NCBI GenBank assembly: GCA_958415625.1
Contig: CATYZI010000010.1
Span: forward strand, 1-64,000
Source of the DNA: an uncultured Collinsella sp.
Lineage (GTDB): Bacteria > Actinomycetota > Coriobacteriia > Coriobacteriales > Coriobacteriaceae
Direction: 5' to 3'
Length of the DNA stretch: 64,000 nt
A model generated the notes under the pieces. The model was given only the letters and a program-made list of their open reading frames with translations. It made no database searches and was not told the origin of the DNA. The position numbers were made by a program, and so were the translations under genes. The stretch's first letter is position 1. Every line of letters starts with the position of its first letter. Positions 8,903 through 18,230 of the stretch are shown in pieces.

Positions 8903-10180
8903 TTAGGCACTGTACTTGTTTGCCTCGCCGAAGCTGCCGGCTTCGACAATCCAGCCGTCCTTCATGATGACGTCCATGTTGTCGGTGTTGAGCACGTGGA
9001 TGTCGGCGGCGACGTCACCGTTGACGACCAGCAGGTCGGCGCACTTGCCGGCCTCGATGGAACCGGTCTCGTCCTCGATGTGGCACATCTTGGCACCGTT
9101 GAGGGTGGCGCAGGTGATGGTCTCGACCGGGGTGAAGCCGATCTTGTCGACGAACTCGTACATCTCCTCGATGGAGCAGGTGCCGTACGGGGTGACGAAG
9201 GAGAAGGAGTCGGAGCCGATCGTCATGACGACGCCGCGCTTCTTGGCCTCGCGCAGGCAGTCGTAGTTGCGCTGCAGCTCCTTCTCGACCAGGGTGCCCT
9301 CGTACTTGTCGTGCAGCTCGGGGACGTAGACGGGCGGATAGGTGGCGTACCAGGTGGGCAGGAAGGCGATCGTCGGGGTGAAGAAGGTGCCCTGCTCGGC
9401 CATGAGGTCCATGGTGCGCTCATCGATATCGAAACCGTGAATCAGCTGCTCGCAGCCAAAGCGAACGGAATCGTAGGCAGCGGCGTGGTTGTTGTAGCAG
9501 TGACTCCACACGGGGATGCCGACCATCTTTGCCTCTTCGACCACGGCCTGGATCTCCTCGGAGCAATAGTGCTGGTCGCGACCGGAGTCCCAGCGCCAGA
9601 TGCCGCCACCGGTAGCCCAGATCTTGATGGCATCGGGGTTCTCGCGCAGGCGACGACGGACGGCCTTGCGCAGATCCCAAGGACCATCGACCTGGTCGCC
9701 CCAGGGGTGGGATTCCTTATTGAGCTCCTGGGTGCAGTGGTGGGAGTCACCGTGACCGGCAACGCGGCAGAAGCCGAGGCCGGTAGCCAGAACGCGCGGG
9801 CCCTTAAAGACGCCCTTGTCGATGCAGTCACGGATCTGGATACCAAAGCGGCCGATCTCGCAAACGGTGGTGAGGCCGTGGGTGAGGCAGTCGTAGGCCT
9901 GCTTGACGGCGACGGCCTGCTTCTCGAGGAGCGGCTGCATGACCCAATCGGTGTCATCGTCGGTCAGGTTGCCCGAGAAGTGCAGGTGGGTGTCGATCAG
10001 GCCGGGAAGGACGGTCTTGCCGGCGGCGTCGATAACCTCAACGCCCTCGGGAAGGTCCTGCATAGCACCGGCGTACTCGATCTTGCCGTTGTCGTCGACG
10101 AGAACGAGGGAGTTCTCGACCGGCTCGGCACCGGTACCGTCGATGAGCTTGCCGCCAACGATTGCATACTTAGTGGACAT
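8903..10180 (-). CDS. Metal-dependent amidohydrolase (imidazolonepropionase-like)
   Basis: A 425-residue cytoplasmic hydrolase of the amidohydrolase superfamily with a TIM-barrel metal site. Visible ligands are THLHF (about residue 65), the candidate carboxylated Lys in IKIWATGGG, WSHCYN, HGFDID and the late Asp in IGSDSFSF. The N- and C-terminal beta segments (VLPGLIDTH and GKCADLLVV) complete the composite domain. It lies directly downstream of an amino-acid permease in the same operon, which suggests a peptide- or amino-acid-derived substrate; prolidase- or imidazolonepropionase-type activity is possible but not proven. No signal peptide is seen. Confidence 0.8.
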   Translation of the reverse strand: MSTKYAIVGGKLIDGTGAEPVENSLVLVDDNGKIEYAGAMQDLPEGVEVIDAAGKTVLPGLIDTHLHFSGNLTDDDTDWVMQPLLEKQAVAVKQAYDCLTHGLTTVCEIGRFGIQIRDCIDKGVFKGPRVLATGLGFCRVAGHGDSHHCTQELNKESHPWGDQVDGPWDLRKAVRRRLRENPDAIKIWATGGGIWRWDSGRDQHYCSEEIQAVVEEAKMVGIPVWSHCYNNHAAAYDSVRFGCEQLIHGFDIDERTMDLMAEQGTFFTPTIAFLPTWYATYPPVYVPELHDKYEGTLVEKELQRNYDCLREAKKRGVVMTIGSDSFSFVTPYGTCSIEEMYEFVDKIGFTPVETITCATLNGAKMCHIEDETGSIEAGKCADLLVVNGDVAADIHVLNTDNMDVIMKDGWIVEAGSFGEANKYSA

Positions 10181-10262
10181 GGTTCCTCCTTATGGATCCA
10201 TATAGTGGGCGAGACCGTGTTGGGTTAAGGCCTCACAAAGCTACCCAAGTGGTGCCGGGTTC

Positions 10263-10291
10263 GGTGCGCGGGAGAGAGGGTCCCGCGCACC
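10263..10291 (-). other. Intercistronic hairpin
   Basis: A perfect 11-bp stem (GGTGCGCGGGA with TCCCGCGCACC) and a 7-base loop lie between the permease and amidohydrolase genes. No T-run follows on either strand, so it is more likely an RNA processing or stabilising element, or a partial terminator that sets the ratio of the two products. Confidence 0.45.
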
Positions 10292-10311
10292 CGATCCGCC
10301 CCGGCTCGGCG

Positions 10312-11763
10312 TTACTTTTTGCGGGAATTGGTGAAAGCCATGAGGGCCAGGCCAATAGCCAACCAGCCGATCACGATGCTCCACTCCACCATGTTGAGGG
10401 AGGCGGGAGAGAACGGGACCACGAGCAGGCCGATGATGACGGCGCAGGCAGCGACAGCGAGGCTGATGCCAAACTTGCCGCCGGGCACCTCGTAGGGACG
10501 AGGCAGGTCGGGCTCGGTGAAGCGCATGCGCAGGCAAGCGAGGGCGACCATGCCGCAGGAGAAGATGAAGGCGAGAGCCGACACGTTGGTCAGAGGGATG
10601 AGCATGTTCTTGCCCAGGAACGGACCGATGACGGTGATGACGCCCAGAACGGCGCAGGCGAGCTTGGGAGCGCCGGACTTGGGATCGACCTCGGCGAACT
10701 TCTCGGGCAGCTGGCCCTTGCGGCCCATGGCGAGCATGATGCGGCTCGTGGCGCCGTAGAAGGAGTTCATCGGGCCCATGGGTCCAAGCGTGGCGATGAC
10801 GAGCATGGCCAGGTACAGGAGCATGTTGATGCCCTTGAGGCAGGCAAGCGCGGGAACCGGGCTCTTAACAAACTCATGCCAGTCGAGGATGGTGCCGAAC
10901 GAGTAGATGCAGACCATGTAGAAGCCGCCGGCGGCCAGCAGGGCCAGGGAGATGATCTTGCCGAACTTGTTCCAGTTGAGGCCCTCGGCTGCTTCCTCAG
11001 CCTGCTGAGGAATGGTATCGAAGCCGGCGTAGAAGAACGGGGTCAAAACCAGGACCGACACGATGCCGGCGAACAGGCTGGTGCCCTCGGTAGCGGGCTT
11101 GCCGCCGCCAGCACCGGTGACCTGGGAGAACACGGGCATGGCGTGTTCCGGCGAACCGGTGAACAGCGAGACACCCATGGCGAGCAGCATGCCGCAGAGC
11201 AGAGCCTTGGTCAGGAAGGCCTGGAGCTTGGCGGCCGAGCTGGCACCGCGGAAGTTGAGGAAGATGACGTAGACTGCAAAGCCGAGCGCGATTAGCGTCG
11301 GGAACAAGTAAACGTCGGCGCCCAAGATGGTGTAGAGCTTGACGGCGCGCAGCCACTCAAGACCGGGCAGGCTGCCGAACATCTCGGACACGAGGGTCGA
11401 AATGGCGATGGCCTCCCACGGGCACAGGATGCCGTTGCCCAGGGCCAAAAGCCATCCGGTGATGTAGCTCAGCGTACGGCCAAAGCTACGGTCGACATAC
11501 TCGACGATGCCGCCCGAGATGGGGATAGCAGCCGTGAGCTCACCGAAAACAGCTCCGACGGGCACGAGGAAGATTGCACCCAAGAGGAATGCGATCATAG
11601 CGGGAACGGGACCGCCGCCCACGACCATCCAGTCGCCGACCTGCAGGACCCAACCGGTACCGATGATGGCACCGAAACCGATGGTGAAGAAGTTCCAGAG
11701 CGAAAGCGTTTTCTTCATGCCGCCGTTACCTTCGACTGCAACTTCTGCGTTCTTGTCCGCCAT
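10312..11763 (-). CDS. APC-superfamily amino-acid permease
   Basis: A 483-residue membrane protein with about 12 transmembrane helices. The first helix carries the APC substrate-binding signature FTIGFGAIIGTGWVL, with the glycine-rich kink, and helix 6 includes FFYAGFDTIPQQAEE. These match the amino acid-polyamine-organocation superfamily, which moves amino acids or amines by proton symport or by exchange. The precise substrate is not visible. It is the first gene of an operon with the amidohydrolase, and the start follows GGAGGGGAAC. Confidence 0.82.
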   Translation of the reverse strand: MADKNAEVAVEGNGGMKKTLSLWNFFTIGFGAIIGTGWVLQVGDWMVVGGGPVPAMIAFLLGAIFLVPVGAVFGELTAAIPISGGIVEYVDRSFGRTLSYITGWLLALGNGILCPWEAIAISTLVSEMFGSLPGLEWLRAVKLYTILGADVYLFPTLIALGFAVYVIFLNFRGASSAAKLQAFLTKALLCGMLLAMGVSLFTGSPEHAMPVFSQVTGAGGGKPATEGTSLFAGIVSVLVLTPFFYAGFDTIPQQAEEAAEGLNWNKFGKIISLALLAAGGFYMVCIYSFGTILDWHEFVKSPVPALACLKGINMLLYLAMLVIATLGPMGPMNSFYGATSRIMLAMGRKGQLPEKFAEVDPKSGAPKLACAVLGVITVIGPFLGKNMLIPLTNVSALAFIFSCGMVALACLRMRFTEPDLPRPYEVPGGKFGISLAVAACAVIIGLLVVPFSPASLNMVEWSIVIGWLAIGLALMAFTNSRKK

Positions 11764-12119
11764 TGTTCCCCTCCTTTCCTTATTGACGCCTCTTTGGCGT
11801 CACCCCTTGCGCGGTCTGTTTTGCCGCGCGCTTTTATTTCGTGGCTTTAAGATACGGCCTTGGCACAGCAGCGCCGCTTGTGGCTCGACCGAAGGCAGAA
11901 CTGCAAAACGAGCGGCGCCGTTTTTGGGACGAACGGCGGAAGACGTCATTCGTCTTGGACGCTTTCATCTTGTCTGCTTTTGAATACCTGTTGCCGTGAC
12001 GCTTGGCGCGCGGCGCGGCAACGTTCATACCATTTGTCAGGCTTTTGGCGCACATACCCATGTGTCGCGCCTCTTTTTATGTAGGATAGACAAGTTACAC
12101 ATGAGGCAAGGTGATTCGA
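11764..12119. other. Intergenic region with two leader hairpins
   Basis: There is no gene in this 356-base divergent region. Reading towards the permease, two hairpins are visible: GCGCGCGG with CCGCGC around 11809-11831, and GACGCC with GGCGTC around 11785-11802, the latter close to the permease ribosome site. They could attenuate the permease, but no known riboswitch consensus is recognisable. The other side holds the promoter of the rightward gene at 12120, where no clear -35/-10 pair could be seen. Confidence 0.35.
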
Positions 12120-13121
12120 ATGGCATATGGATACAATGACGGCGACCAACGGCCACAAAGCGTGCGCCTTGCCGGCCGCACCACGCCAACGCCCAGAAGC
12201 ACCTCCGACAACGACAACCCGCAGCGCCCCCAAGAGCAGCTCGGGGCTTCTTCGCGGCAACAAAGCCGTACCGTGCAGCAGTCAGACCGCATGAGTACGA
12301 GCACACGCCAACGCCAGACCGACACATCGCAGCCACGCCGCTACGATCGCCGTAAGACCGACTACTACGTTAAGCGCTCCTTTTCGCGACCTCAACGCGA
12401 TCGCGGCAATTCCGCCCCTCGCCCCGCGTCGCACACCACAAGTCACGCGCTTCCGGCCCGCCGCCTACGCCTTGCGTTTTGCTCCATCGCCGCCTGCCTC
12501 GTCTTTGTGTTTTTGGGATCCTGTATCTCTCACGGATCAGCCGGTCTCGAGCCCACTGCCGAGGACAAGCTGCTTAAAGCTCCCGTCGCACCCGGTTACT
12601 CCTTTGCGTTCTCGGCCCCACGCTCGCAGTGGCAGGCCGGCACCATGCCCCACATCTACCAAATTGACCCCGCATGGTCGGAGCTGCCCTATGCCGGTGG
12701 CACTATTCGCGAAAACGCTTGCGGCCCCACTTGCCTCACCATGGTCTATATCTTTAAGACCGGCCATACCGATAAGACGCCGGTCGATATATGCGCACTG
12801 GCCGAAGCCGGCAACTACGCCCCCACTGGTGCCACCGAGTGGTCGTTTATGACAGGCGGTGCGTGGCAGCTGGGGCTCAACGGAACACAGCTCTATAACG
12901 ATCGCGAATCGATTACCCAAGCACTTCGCTCGGGTGCGCCCGTCATCGCCGCAGTGCGCCCCGGTACGTTTACCAACGTAGGCCACTACATCGTGCTCTA
13001 CGGCATCGACGATGCCAACCAGATTGGCGTCTACGACCCCAACTCGGCTAGCCGCAGCGCCCGCCGCTGGGGCATGGTGGAGGTCCTCAACGAAGTCGAA
13101 GCCATGTGGGCCTACTACTAG
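12120..13121 (+). CDS. Membrane-anchored C39-like peptidase domain protein
   Basis: A 333-residue protein. About 110 residues of polar, Arg/Gln/Thr-rich N-terminal tail precede one transmembrane helix (about residues 113-137, LRLAFCSIAACLVFVFLG). The extracellular part has a papain-like C39_2 pattern: IDPAWSELPY, then the candidate nucleophile in ENACGPTCLTMV, and the His/Asp region VGHYIVLYGIDD followed by VYDPNS. This fits a cysteine peptidase acting at the surface, but substrate and activity are unproven. The ATG was chosen over an upstream GTG because AAGGTG lies nine bases before it. It is a single-gene unit and a repeat element begins at its stop codon. Confidence 0.75.
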   Translation: MAYGYNDGDQRPQSVRLAGRTTPTPRSTSDNDNPQRPQEQLGASSRQQSRTVQQSDRMSTSTRQRQTDTSQPRRYDRRKTDYYVKRSFSRPQRDRGNSAPRPASHTTSHALPARRLRLAFCSIAACLVFVFLGSCISHGSAGLEPTAEDKLLKAPVAPGYSFAFSAPRSQWQAGTMPHIYQIDPAWSELPYAGGTIRENACGPTCLTMVYIFKTGHTDKTPVDICALAEAGNYAPTGATEWSFMTGGAWQLGLNGTQLYNDRESITQALRSGAPVIAAVRPGTFTNVGHYIVLYGIDDANQIGVYDPNSASRSARRWGMVEVLNEVEAMWAYY

Positions 13122-13202
13122 TCATTGGGGACAGACTTAAATGAGTGGTCATTGGGGACGCTCTTGTTTGACTAGTCATTTAAGAACGTCCCTAATGACT
13201 AG
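13119..13202 (+). repeat. REP-like hairpin element at stop codon
   Basis: The sequence from the stop TAG onward contains TAGTCATTGGGGACA, then a near-palindrome: GGTCATTGGGGACGCTCTTG pairs with TAAGAACGTCCCTAATGACT apart from wobble positions, with ACTAGTCATT in the loop. A closely related element sits at 60463-60530, also beginning at a stop codon, and related GGGACGTTC motifs follow the two FHA stops. Confidence 0.6.
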
Positions 13203-13208
13203 CTGAAT

Positions 13209-14239
13209 AGCAAAAGCCCCGCAGTCGGAGCGGACTGCGGGGCTCATGAAGAGAGGCTAGTCTGTGGGCGCTTTGCCTGGCGCCCACGGGAGAGGCAACG
13301 GAGTAGGGGCTACTCGTGGATGCGGGTGCCGGAGAGGCCGGCCATGGTCTCGGCGGCCTTGTCCAGGGCGCCGATGATGCAGGTGCGGCCCTTGCGGGAA
13401 CGGGCGAACTTGATGGCGGCGCGGACCTTGGGCTCCATGGAACCCTTGCCGAACTGGCCCTCGTCGGCCAGGCGCTCGGCCTCGTCGGCGGTGAGGTCCT
13501 CGAGCTCCTCCTGGTTGGGCTTGCCGAAGTTGATGGCGACATGCTCGACGGCGGTCAGCAGGAACAGGACGTCGGCGTCGCAGTCCTCGGCCAGCAGCTC
13601 GCCGCCCAGGTCCTTGTCGATAACGGCGGGAACGCCCTTGTAGCAGCCCTTGTTCTCGTAGTCGCGGACGACGGGGATGCCGCCGCCACCGCAGGCGATG
13701 ACGATGAACTCGTTGTCGAGCAGGTTGAGGATGGAGTCAGCCTCGACGATCTTCTTGGGATCGGGGGAGGCGACGACGCGACGCCAGCCGCGGCCGGAAT
13801 CCTCGACGAAGACCTTGGAGGGGTCCTCGGCCATGAACTCCTTGGCCTGCTCCTCGGTGTAGAAGGGGCCGATCGGCTTGGTCGGGTTCTTGAACGCGGG
13901 ATCGTCCGGGTCGCACTCGATCTGGGTGACGACGGTTGCGGCGTGCCAACGCTTATAGCGCTTGTGCATCTCGCGGCCGATGCCCTGCTGCAGGTGGTAG
14001 CCGATGTAGCCCTGGGACATGGCGCCGCACTCGGGCAGCGGCATCTCGGGGGTGCCGATGGCATCGTGGGCGGCGGCGAAGGCGTTCTGGATCATGCCGA
14101 CCTGCGGGCCGTTGCCGTGGGTGATGATGATCTCGTTGCCCTGCTCGATGAGACCGAGGAGAGCGTGGGCGGTGTTGCTCACGGCCTCGATCTGCTCGAC
14201 GGGGTTGTTGCCGAGGGCGTTGCCGCCAAGGGCGACGAC
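13209..14239. repeat. Direct repeat copy 1 (arcC and terminator)
   Basis: About 1,030 bases are nearly identical to 20332-21362, at a fixed offset of 7,123 bases. The repeat covers the terminator and almost the whole carbamate kinase gene. Differences are seen only near the terminator (one base in the loop side, and GCTTTGCC versus TCTTGCC) and at the extreme 5' end of the gene. Confidence 0.93.
13211..13243 (-). terminator. Terminator of arginine deiminase operon
   Basis: On the - strand GCCCCGCAGTC pairs with GACTGCGGGGC and is followed by CTTTTGC. It sits 67 bases beyond the arcC stop. An almost identical terminator follows the second arcC copy. Confidence 0.8.
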
Positions 14240-14272
14240 AATACGATCGGGCTTTCCGTACGGTTTACTCAT
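13310..14272 (-). CDS. arcC: Carbamate kinase (copy 1)
   Basis: A 320-residue carbamate kinase, the last step of the arginine deiminase pathway: carbamoyl phosphate plus ADP gives ATP, ammonia and CO2 in the cytoplasm. Hallmarks are VVALGGNALGNN at the N-terminus, ITHGNGPQVGM, and VIACGGGGIPVV in the middle; the length is normal. It is the last gene of the leftward arc operon, 23 bases after arcB. Its protein differs from the second copy at 20433-21395 at only one position near the start (MSKPYGKP versus MSKPLGKP), which points to recent duplication or gene conversion. Confidence 0.95.
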   Translation of the reverse strand: MSKPYGKPDRIVVALGGNALGNNPVEQIEAVSNTAHALLGLIEQGNEIIITHGNGPQVGMIQNAFAAAHDAIGTPEMPLPECGAMSQGYIGYHLQQGIGREMHKRYKRWHAATVVTQIECDPDDPAFKNPTKPIGPFYTEEQAKEFMAEDPSKVFVEDSGRGWRRVVASPDPKKIVEADSILNLLDNEFIVIACGGGGIPVVRDYENKGCYKGVPAVIDKDLGGELLAEDCDADVLFLLTAVEHVAINFGKPNQEELEDLTADEAERLADEGQFGKGSMEPKVRAAIKFARSRKGRTCIIGALDKAAETMAGLSGTRIHE

Positions 14273-14295
14273 AGTGTTCGTTCACTTCCCAGCTA

Positions 14296-15303
14296 CTAGC
14301 GAAGCGTCGCGTACATCATGGCCTTAATGGTATGCATGCGGTTCTCGGCCTCCTGGAACACGCGAGACTGCGCGCTCTCAAAGACCTCGTCGGAAACCTC
14401 CATCTCGGTCACGCCGAACTTCTCGGCAATCTCGGCGCCGATGGTGGTCTGCGTATCGTGGAAGCTCGGCAGGCAGTGCATAAAGATGGCGCCGGGGTTT
14501 GCCTTGGCCATGACCTCGGGCGTTACTCGATAGGGAGAGAGAAGATCGATTCGGCTCTTCCACAGCTCCTCAGCCTGGCCCATACCGACCCAAACGTCCG
14601 TATAGATCACGTCTGCATCCTTGACGCCCTCTTCGATATCCTCAGTGAGCTGGATCGTGCAGCCATTCTGAGCGGCGATCTCCTGGCAGCGCTCAAGAAG
14701 CTCGGGATCGAAGTGCGTGGCGCCCTCGACATCGCCCTTGGGTCCGCAGGAGCAGAAGTTAATGCCGAGCTTGGCGCAGATAACCATCAGGGAGTCGCTG
14801 ACGTTGCCCTGCTCCTTGCCCATATAGGTGAGCTTCATGCCGCGCGTGTCGCCAAACTCCTCACGCATGGTAAGAATATCGGCAAGGGCCTGGGTGGGAT
14901 GGTACTCGTTGGTCAGACCGTTCCAGACGGGAACGCCAGCCTTGGCGGCAAGCTCCTCGACGATCGACTGGTCGGAGCCGCGATACTCAATACCGTCATA
15001 CATGCGACCGAGCACGCGGGCGGTATCCTCGATGGACTCTTTCTTGCCCATCTGCGACGAGCCGGGGTCGAGGTAGGTCACGCCCATACCCAGGTCCATA
15101 CCGCCGACCTCGAAGGCACAGCGCGTGCGCGTTGAGGTCTTCTCAAACAGCAGGACAATGTTCTTGCCCTCGAGAAAGCGGTGCGGATAACCGGCGCGCT
15201 TCATATCCTTGAAGTTCTTTGAGAGGTCGAGCATGTACTCGATTTCCTCGGACGTAAAGTCAAGCAGGGTAAGAACGCTTCGACCAGAAAGATTAAGAGC
15301 CAT
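14296..15303 (-). CDS. arcB: Ornithine carbamoyltransferase, catabolic
   Basis: A 335-residue ornithine carbamoyltransferase that, in this operon, splits citrulline with phosphate into ornithine and carbamoyl phosphate. The carbamoyl-phosphate loop is FEKTSTRTRCAFE, the HPTQ motif is YHPTQALADI, and the ornithine-binding Cys-Leu-Pro loop is MHCLPSFHD. The start ATG (MALNLSGRSV) is preceded by GAAAGGACTC; a longer frame upstream is unlikely. It lies between arcA and arcC with short gaps, so the three are one transcript. The catabolic role is inferred from the operon. Confidence 0.95.
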   Translation of the reverse strand: MALNLSGRSVLTLLDFTSEEIEYMLDLSKNFKDMKRAGYPHRFLEGKNIVLLFEKTSTRTRCAFEVGGMDLGMGVTYLDPGSSQMGKKESIEDTARVLGRMYDGIEYRGSDQSIVEELAAKAGVPVWNGLTNEYHPTQALADILTMREEFGDTRGMKLTYMGKEQGNVSDSLMVICAKLGINFCSCGPKGDVEGATHFDPELLERCQEIAAQNGCTIQLTEDIEEGVKDADVIYTDVWVGMGQAEELWKSRIDLLSPYRVTPEVMAKANPGAIFMHCLPSFHDTQTTIGAEIAEKFGVTEMEVSDEVFESAQSRVFQEAENRMHTIKAMMYATLR

Positions 15304-15388
15304 GATTTGAGTCCTTTCGGTTGTTGGAACACACAAGGAGGGATGGGCGGCGCAGACCACACGCGCCGCCCAGATACGCTAACGCTGA

Positions 15389-16633
15389 CTAGATTTCCTC
15401 ACGCCAGAACGGCATGGTCATGCAACGCGGGCCGCCGCGACCGCGAGAAAGCTCCTCGGAGGGAGCGACGAGCAGCTCGACGCCAGCCTTGTAAAGAGCA
15501 TCGTTGGTTACAACGTTGCGCTCATACACGCAGACCTTGCCCGGTGCGACCGCAAGAGTGTTGGAACCATCGTTCCACTGCTCACGGGAAGCCTCGATCG
15601 GATCGCCACCACCGCACTCAATCATGGTGATATGGTCCATACCCGTCGCAAGCTCGAGGATATGCTGCAGGGTGCCCTCGAGTTCCTCGATATGCACCTC
15701 CCCCTCCGAATCGCCCTTGGTCAGGCGGTAGGCACGAAGCGTCTGGTAGATGCCGGGATAGACCGTGAACTTATCGCGATCGACCTGCGTGCAGACGGTG
15801 TCGAGGTGCATGTAGGCATAGCCGTGCGGAATCTTGATGGCATAGATGTTCTCAATCTCGGCCTCATCGGAACCCCAGAACATATTCTTGGCGAGCTCAT
15901 CGATGGCTGCAGTCTGGGTGCGCTCGGAAATACCGATGGCGAGCGTCTTGGCGTTGATGTTGAGGATATCGCCGCCCTCGATATGCCACTCGCTGTTGTG
16001 GTCATACCAAATGGGGCTACCAGCGTAATCAGGATGGTTACGCAGCACCGTTTCGTAGAAGATTACTTCGCGATTGCGCTGATTCCAGTACATGCGGTTC
16101 ATGGTAGCGCCCTTGCCCACGACAGCCAGAGGGTCACGGGAGAAATACGAGGCCGGCATGGGGAACAGCACCATATCGTCAGCCTTCAACTCCTCGCCGT
16201 CCATACTGGCAAGAGAACCGCCGACCTTGGGGATCTCGAGGTCGCGAACGTAGAGGCCGCCCATGGCAGCAAGGACAAACTCCTTGTTGTCCTTAATCGA
16301 ATCAAGCTTCTCGACAACGGCCTGGCGAAGGGCCGCGTTGGAGATGCCGGACTCACCCATGAACTTCGTCATGAACTCTGCGCGAGTACCCTCGACTTTG
16401 TCAAACGTCTCAGCGAGCAGCTCTTCCATATAGACGACCTCGGCGCCAGCGCCGCGAAGAAGGTCGGTAAACTGATCGTGCTCTTTCTGGGCATAGTCCA
16501 GATAGAACGCGTCGTGAATCCAAACGCGGTCGAAATCCTCCGCCTTCATGTTTACAAGATCCATACCGGGGCGATGGACGCACACCTTCTTAAGGGCGCC
16601 AATCTCGCTATGAACGTTCAGTCCTTTGTTCAT
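15389..16633 (-). CDS. arcA: Arginine deiminase
   Basis: A 414-residue arginine deiminase that hydrolyses arginine to citrulline and ammonia. Conserved active-site blocks are present: YFSRDP (catalytic Asp), RNREVIFYE, EWHIEGGD (His and Asp), the GGGDPIEASREQWNDGSN loop, and the C-terminal SRGRGGPRCMTMP with the nucleophilic Cys. This is the canonical enzyme of the locus. It follows the YfcC-type transporter after 41 bases and precedes arcB; the start follows AAGAAGGATAG. A second, divergent arcA-like gene lies on the other strand. Confidence 0.96.
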   Translation of the reverse strand: MNKGLNVHSEIGALKKVCVHRPGMDLVNMKAEDFDRVWIHDAFYLDYAQKEHDQFTDLLRGAGAEVVYMEELLAETFDKVEGTRAEFMTKFMGESGISNAALRQAVVEKLDSIKDNKEFVLAAMGGLYVRDLEIPKVGGSLASMDGEELKADDMVLFPMPASYFSRDPLAVVGKGATMNRMYWNQRNREVIFYETVLRNHPDYAGSPIWYDHNSEWHIEGGDILNINAKTLAIGISERTQTAAIDELAKNMFWGSDEAEIENIYAIKIPHGYAYMHLDTVCTQVDRDKFTVYPGIYQTLRAYRLTKGDSEGEVHIEELEGTLQHILELATGMDHITMIECGGGDPIEASREQWNDGSNTLAVAPGKVCVYERNVVTNDALYKAGVELLVAPSEELSRGRGGPRCMTMPFWREEI

Positions 16634-16674
16634 CTCTATCCTTCTTTCTTACAACTGTATGTAAGGTTTTGCTT

Positions 16675-18111
16675 TTACGGCAAGGGGATAAGGCCCGAAA
16701 CCGCAGTGAATGCCATGCAGATAACGCTCACGACCAGGAAGAATTTCCAAGCAACCTTCCACCACTGGCCAAGCGGAATCTTGCAGACGCCAAGACCGGC
16801 AACGAGCATCGCGCTTGTTGGCGAAATGAGAGACATGGCCGCGCTGCCCATGGAAAGACCCGTAACTGCAGCCTCGGGGTTTAAGCCCATCAGCTCAACA
16901 AGCGGGCCAAAAATTGGAATCGTAAGAGCAGCGATACCCGAAGAGCTCGGAACGAGGATCGACAGAAGGTTATCCACGACATAGAGGATGCTCGTAAAGA
17001 TAACGGCTGGAACTCCAGTGAGAGCCGTGGCGAGCGTATTGAGAATCGTATCGATGATGAGGCCGTCATTGGCGATTACGAGGATTCCGCGGGCAAGTCC
17101 AACAACGATGGCAGAGAACGCGAAATCTGCAATTCCCTTAACGAACTCGCCGGCGATCTCCTTCTCATTCATCCCGGAAACAACACCAGAAAGAAGGGCC
17201 ATGGCCAAGAAAATCGCAGAGATTTCGTTCATGTACCAGCCCTGGGCTACCAGGCCCCAAATGATAGCGCCAAGTCCAAGCACGAAAATAACCATGACGG
17301 CTTTTTGCTTAGCGGTGAACTCGCTATCGAGGAGGTTCTCATCCGCGCCAAACTCTTTGCGTTTCTCGATATCATCGTGGAAAGCGGGGGACGCTTCGGG
17401 GTTTTTCTTAACCTTGAGGGCATACATTACAACCCATGCGACGGCAACCGCCGTGAGCACGGCAAGGGCAATAGTACGCAACCAAAGCTGGGGGTTGCCC
17501 TGGATACCGAGGATGCCCTGGGAAATCAGGACGTTGAACGGATTGACGGTAGATGCGATGTATCCGATACGGGCACCCACAAACACCGTCATGAACGCTG
17601 TAATTGAGTCGAAGCCCATGGCCATCATGATCGGCATAAGAATCGCAAAGAACGGAAGCGTCTCCTCTGCCATACCAAAGGTGCTGCCGCCCAAGGCAAA
17701 AAGCACCATTAGGATCGGAATGATGAGGACGTCCTTGCTCTTGAACTTCTTCACCACTCGGGCGACGCCGCTCGTGATGGCTCCGGTCGCCGTGATGACC
17801 TGGAAGGAACCTCCCACGATCATAATGAATGCAACGACCTCGACCGCTTGCTGGATGCCGATCGCAGGGGCCTCAAGTACTTCGAAGATGCCTTGGCGAA
17901 GATCGACCTCGTTGCCGTCCTCGTCCGTATAGACCTTATCGACAGGCTCATAGGTGCCCGAGACCGTTACCTCGCGACCGTTAACCTCCTGGCGCTCAAA
18001 CGAACCCGAAGGCACGACCCAGGTCAGAACGGCAAATACGGCCATCAAGACGAGAACGATGGTGTACACGTGCGGGACTCGAGGAGTGCGCTTCTTTTCT
18101 GTCTCTGCCAT
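16675..18111 (-). CDS. YfcC-family transporter, likely arginine/ornithine exchange
   Basis: A 478-residue membrane protein with about 12 hydrophobic helices, headed by a short cytoplasmic tail (MAETEKKRTPRVPH) and one large external loop after helix 1. It belongs to the YfcC/AitC-type family of the ion-transporter superfamily. Family members include basic-amino-acid carriers that serve arginine deiminase pathways. Being the first gene of the arcABC operon makes arginine uptake in exchange for ornithine the most likely job, but this is inference from position. The ribosome site is GGAGGAGAG. Confidence 0.8.
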   Translation of the reverse strand: MAETEKKRTPRVPHVYTIVLVLMAVFAVLTWVVPSGSFERQEVNGREVTVSGTYEPVDKVYTDEDGNEVDLRQGIFEVLEAPAIGIQQAVEVVAFIMIVGGSFQVITATGAITSGVARVVKKFKSKDVLIIPILMVLFALGGSTFGMAEETLPFFAILMPIMMAMGFDSITAFMTVFVGARIGYIASTVNPFNVLISQGILGIQGNPQLWLRTIALAVLTAVAVAWVVMYALKVKKNPEASPAFHDDIEKRKEFGADENLLDSEFTAKQKAVMVIFVLGLGAIIWGLVAQGWYMNEISAIFLAMALLSGVVSGMNEKEIAGEFVKGIADFAFSAIVVGLARGILVIANDGLIIDTILNTLATALTGVPAVIFTSILYVVDNLLSILVPSSSGIAALTIPIFGPLVELMGLNPEAAVTGLSMGSAAMSLISPTSAMLVAGLGVCKIPLGQWWKVAWKFFLVVSVICMAFTAVSGLIPLP

Positions 18112-18230
18112 CTCTCCTCCTTAATTCAGGGGTTTTTCGTTGCCGGCAAAGCCATTGTGTCATCGCGCAAAACACCCTTCCGTCTCTTCGCCCGCCAACG
18201 AAGCGCATCAACCCGTAAACGGATTTCAGA

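Noticed and set aside
13316..14299. Long + strand open frame opposite carbamate kinase
   Set aside because: It is the antisense shadow of the high-GC arcC gene: low-complexity, rich in Gly/Val/Ala/Leu/Asp, no ribosome site, and it repeats exactly in the second arcC copy.
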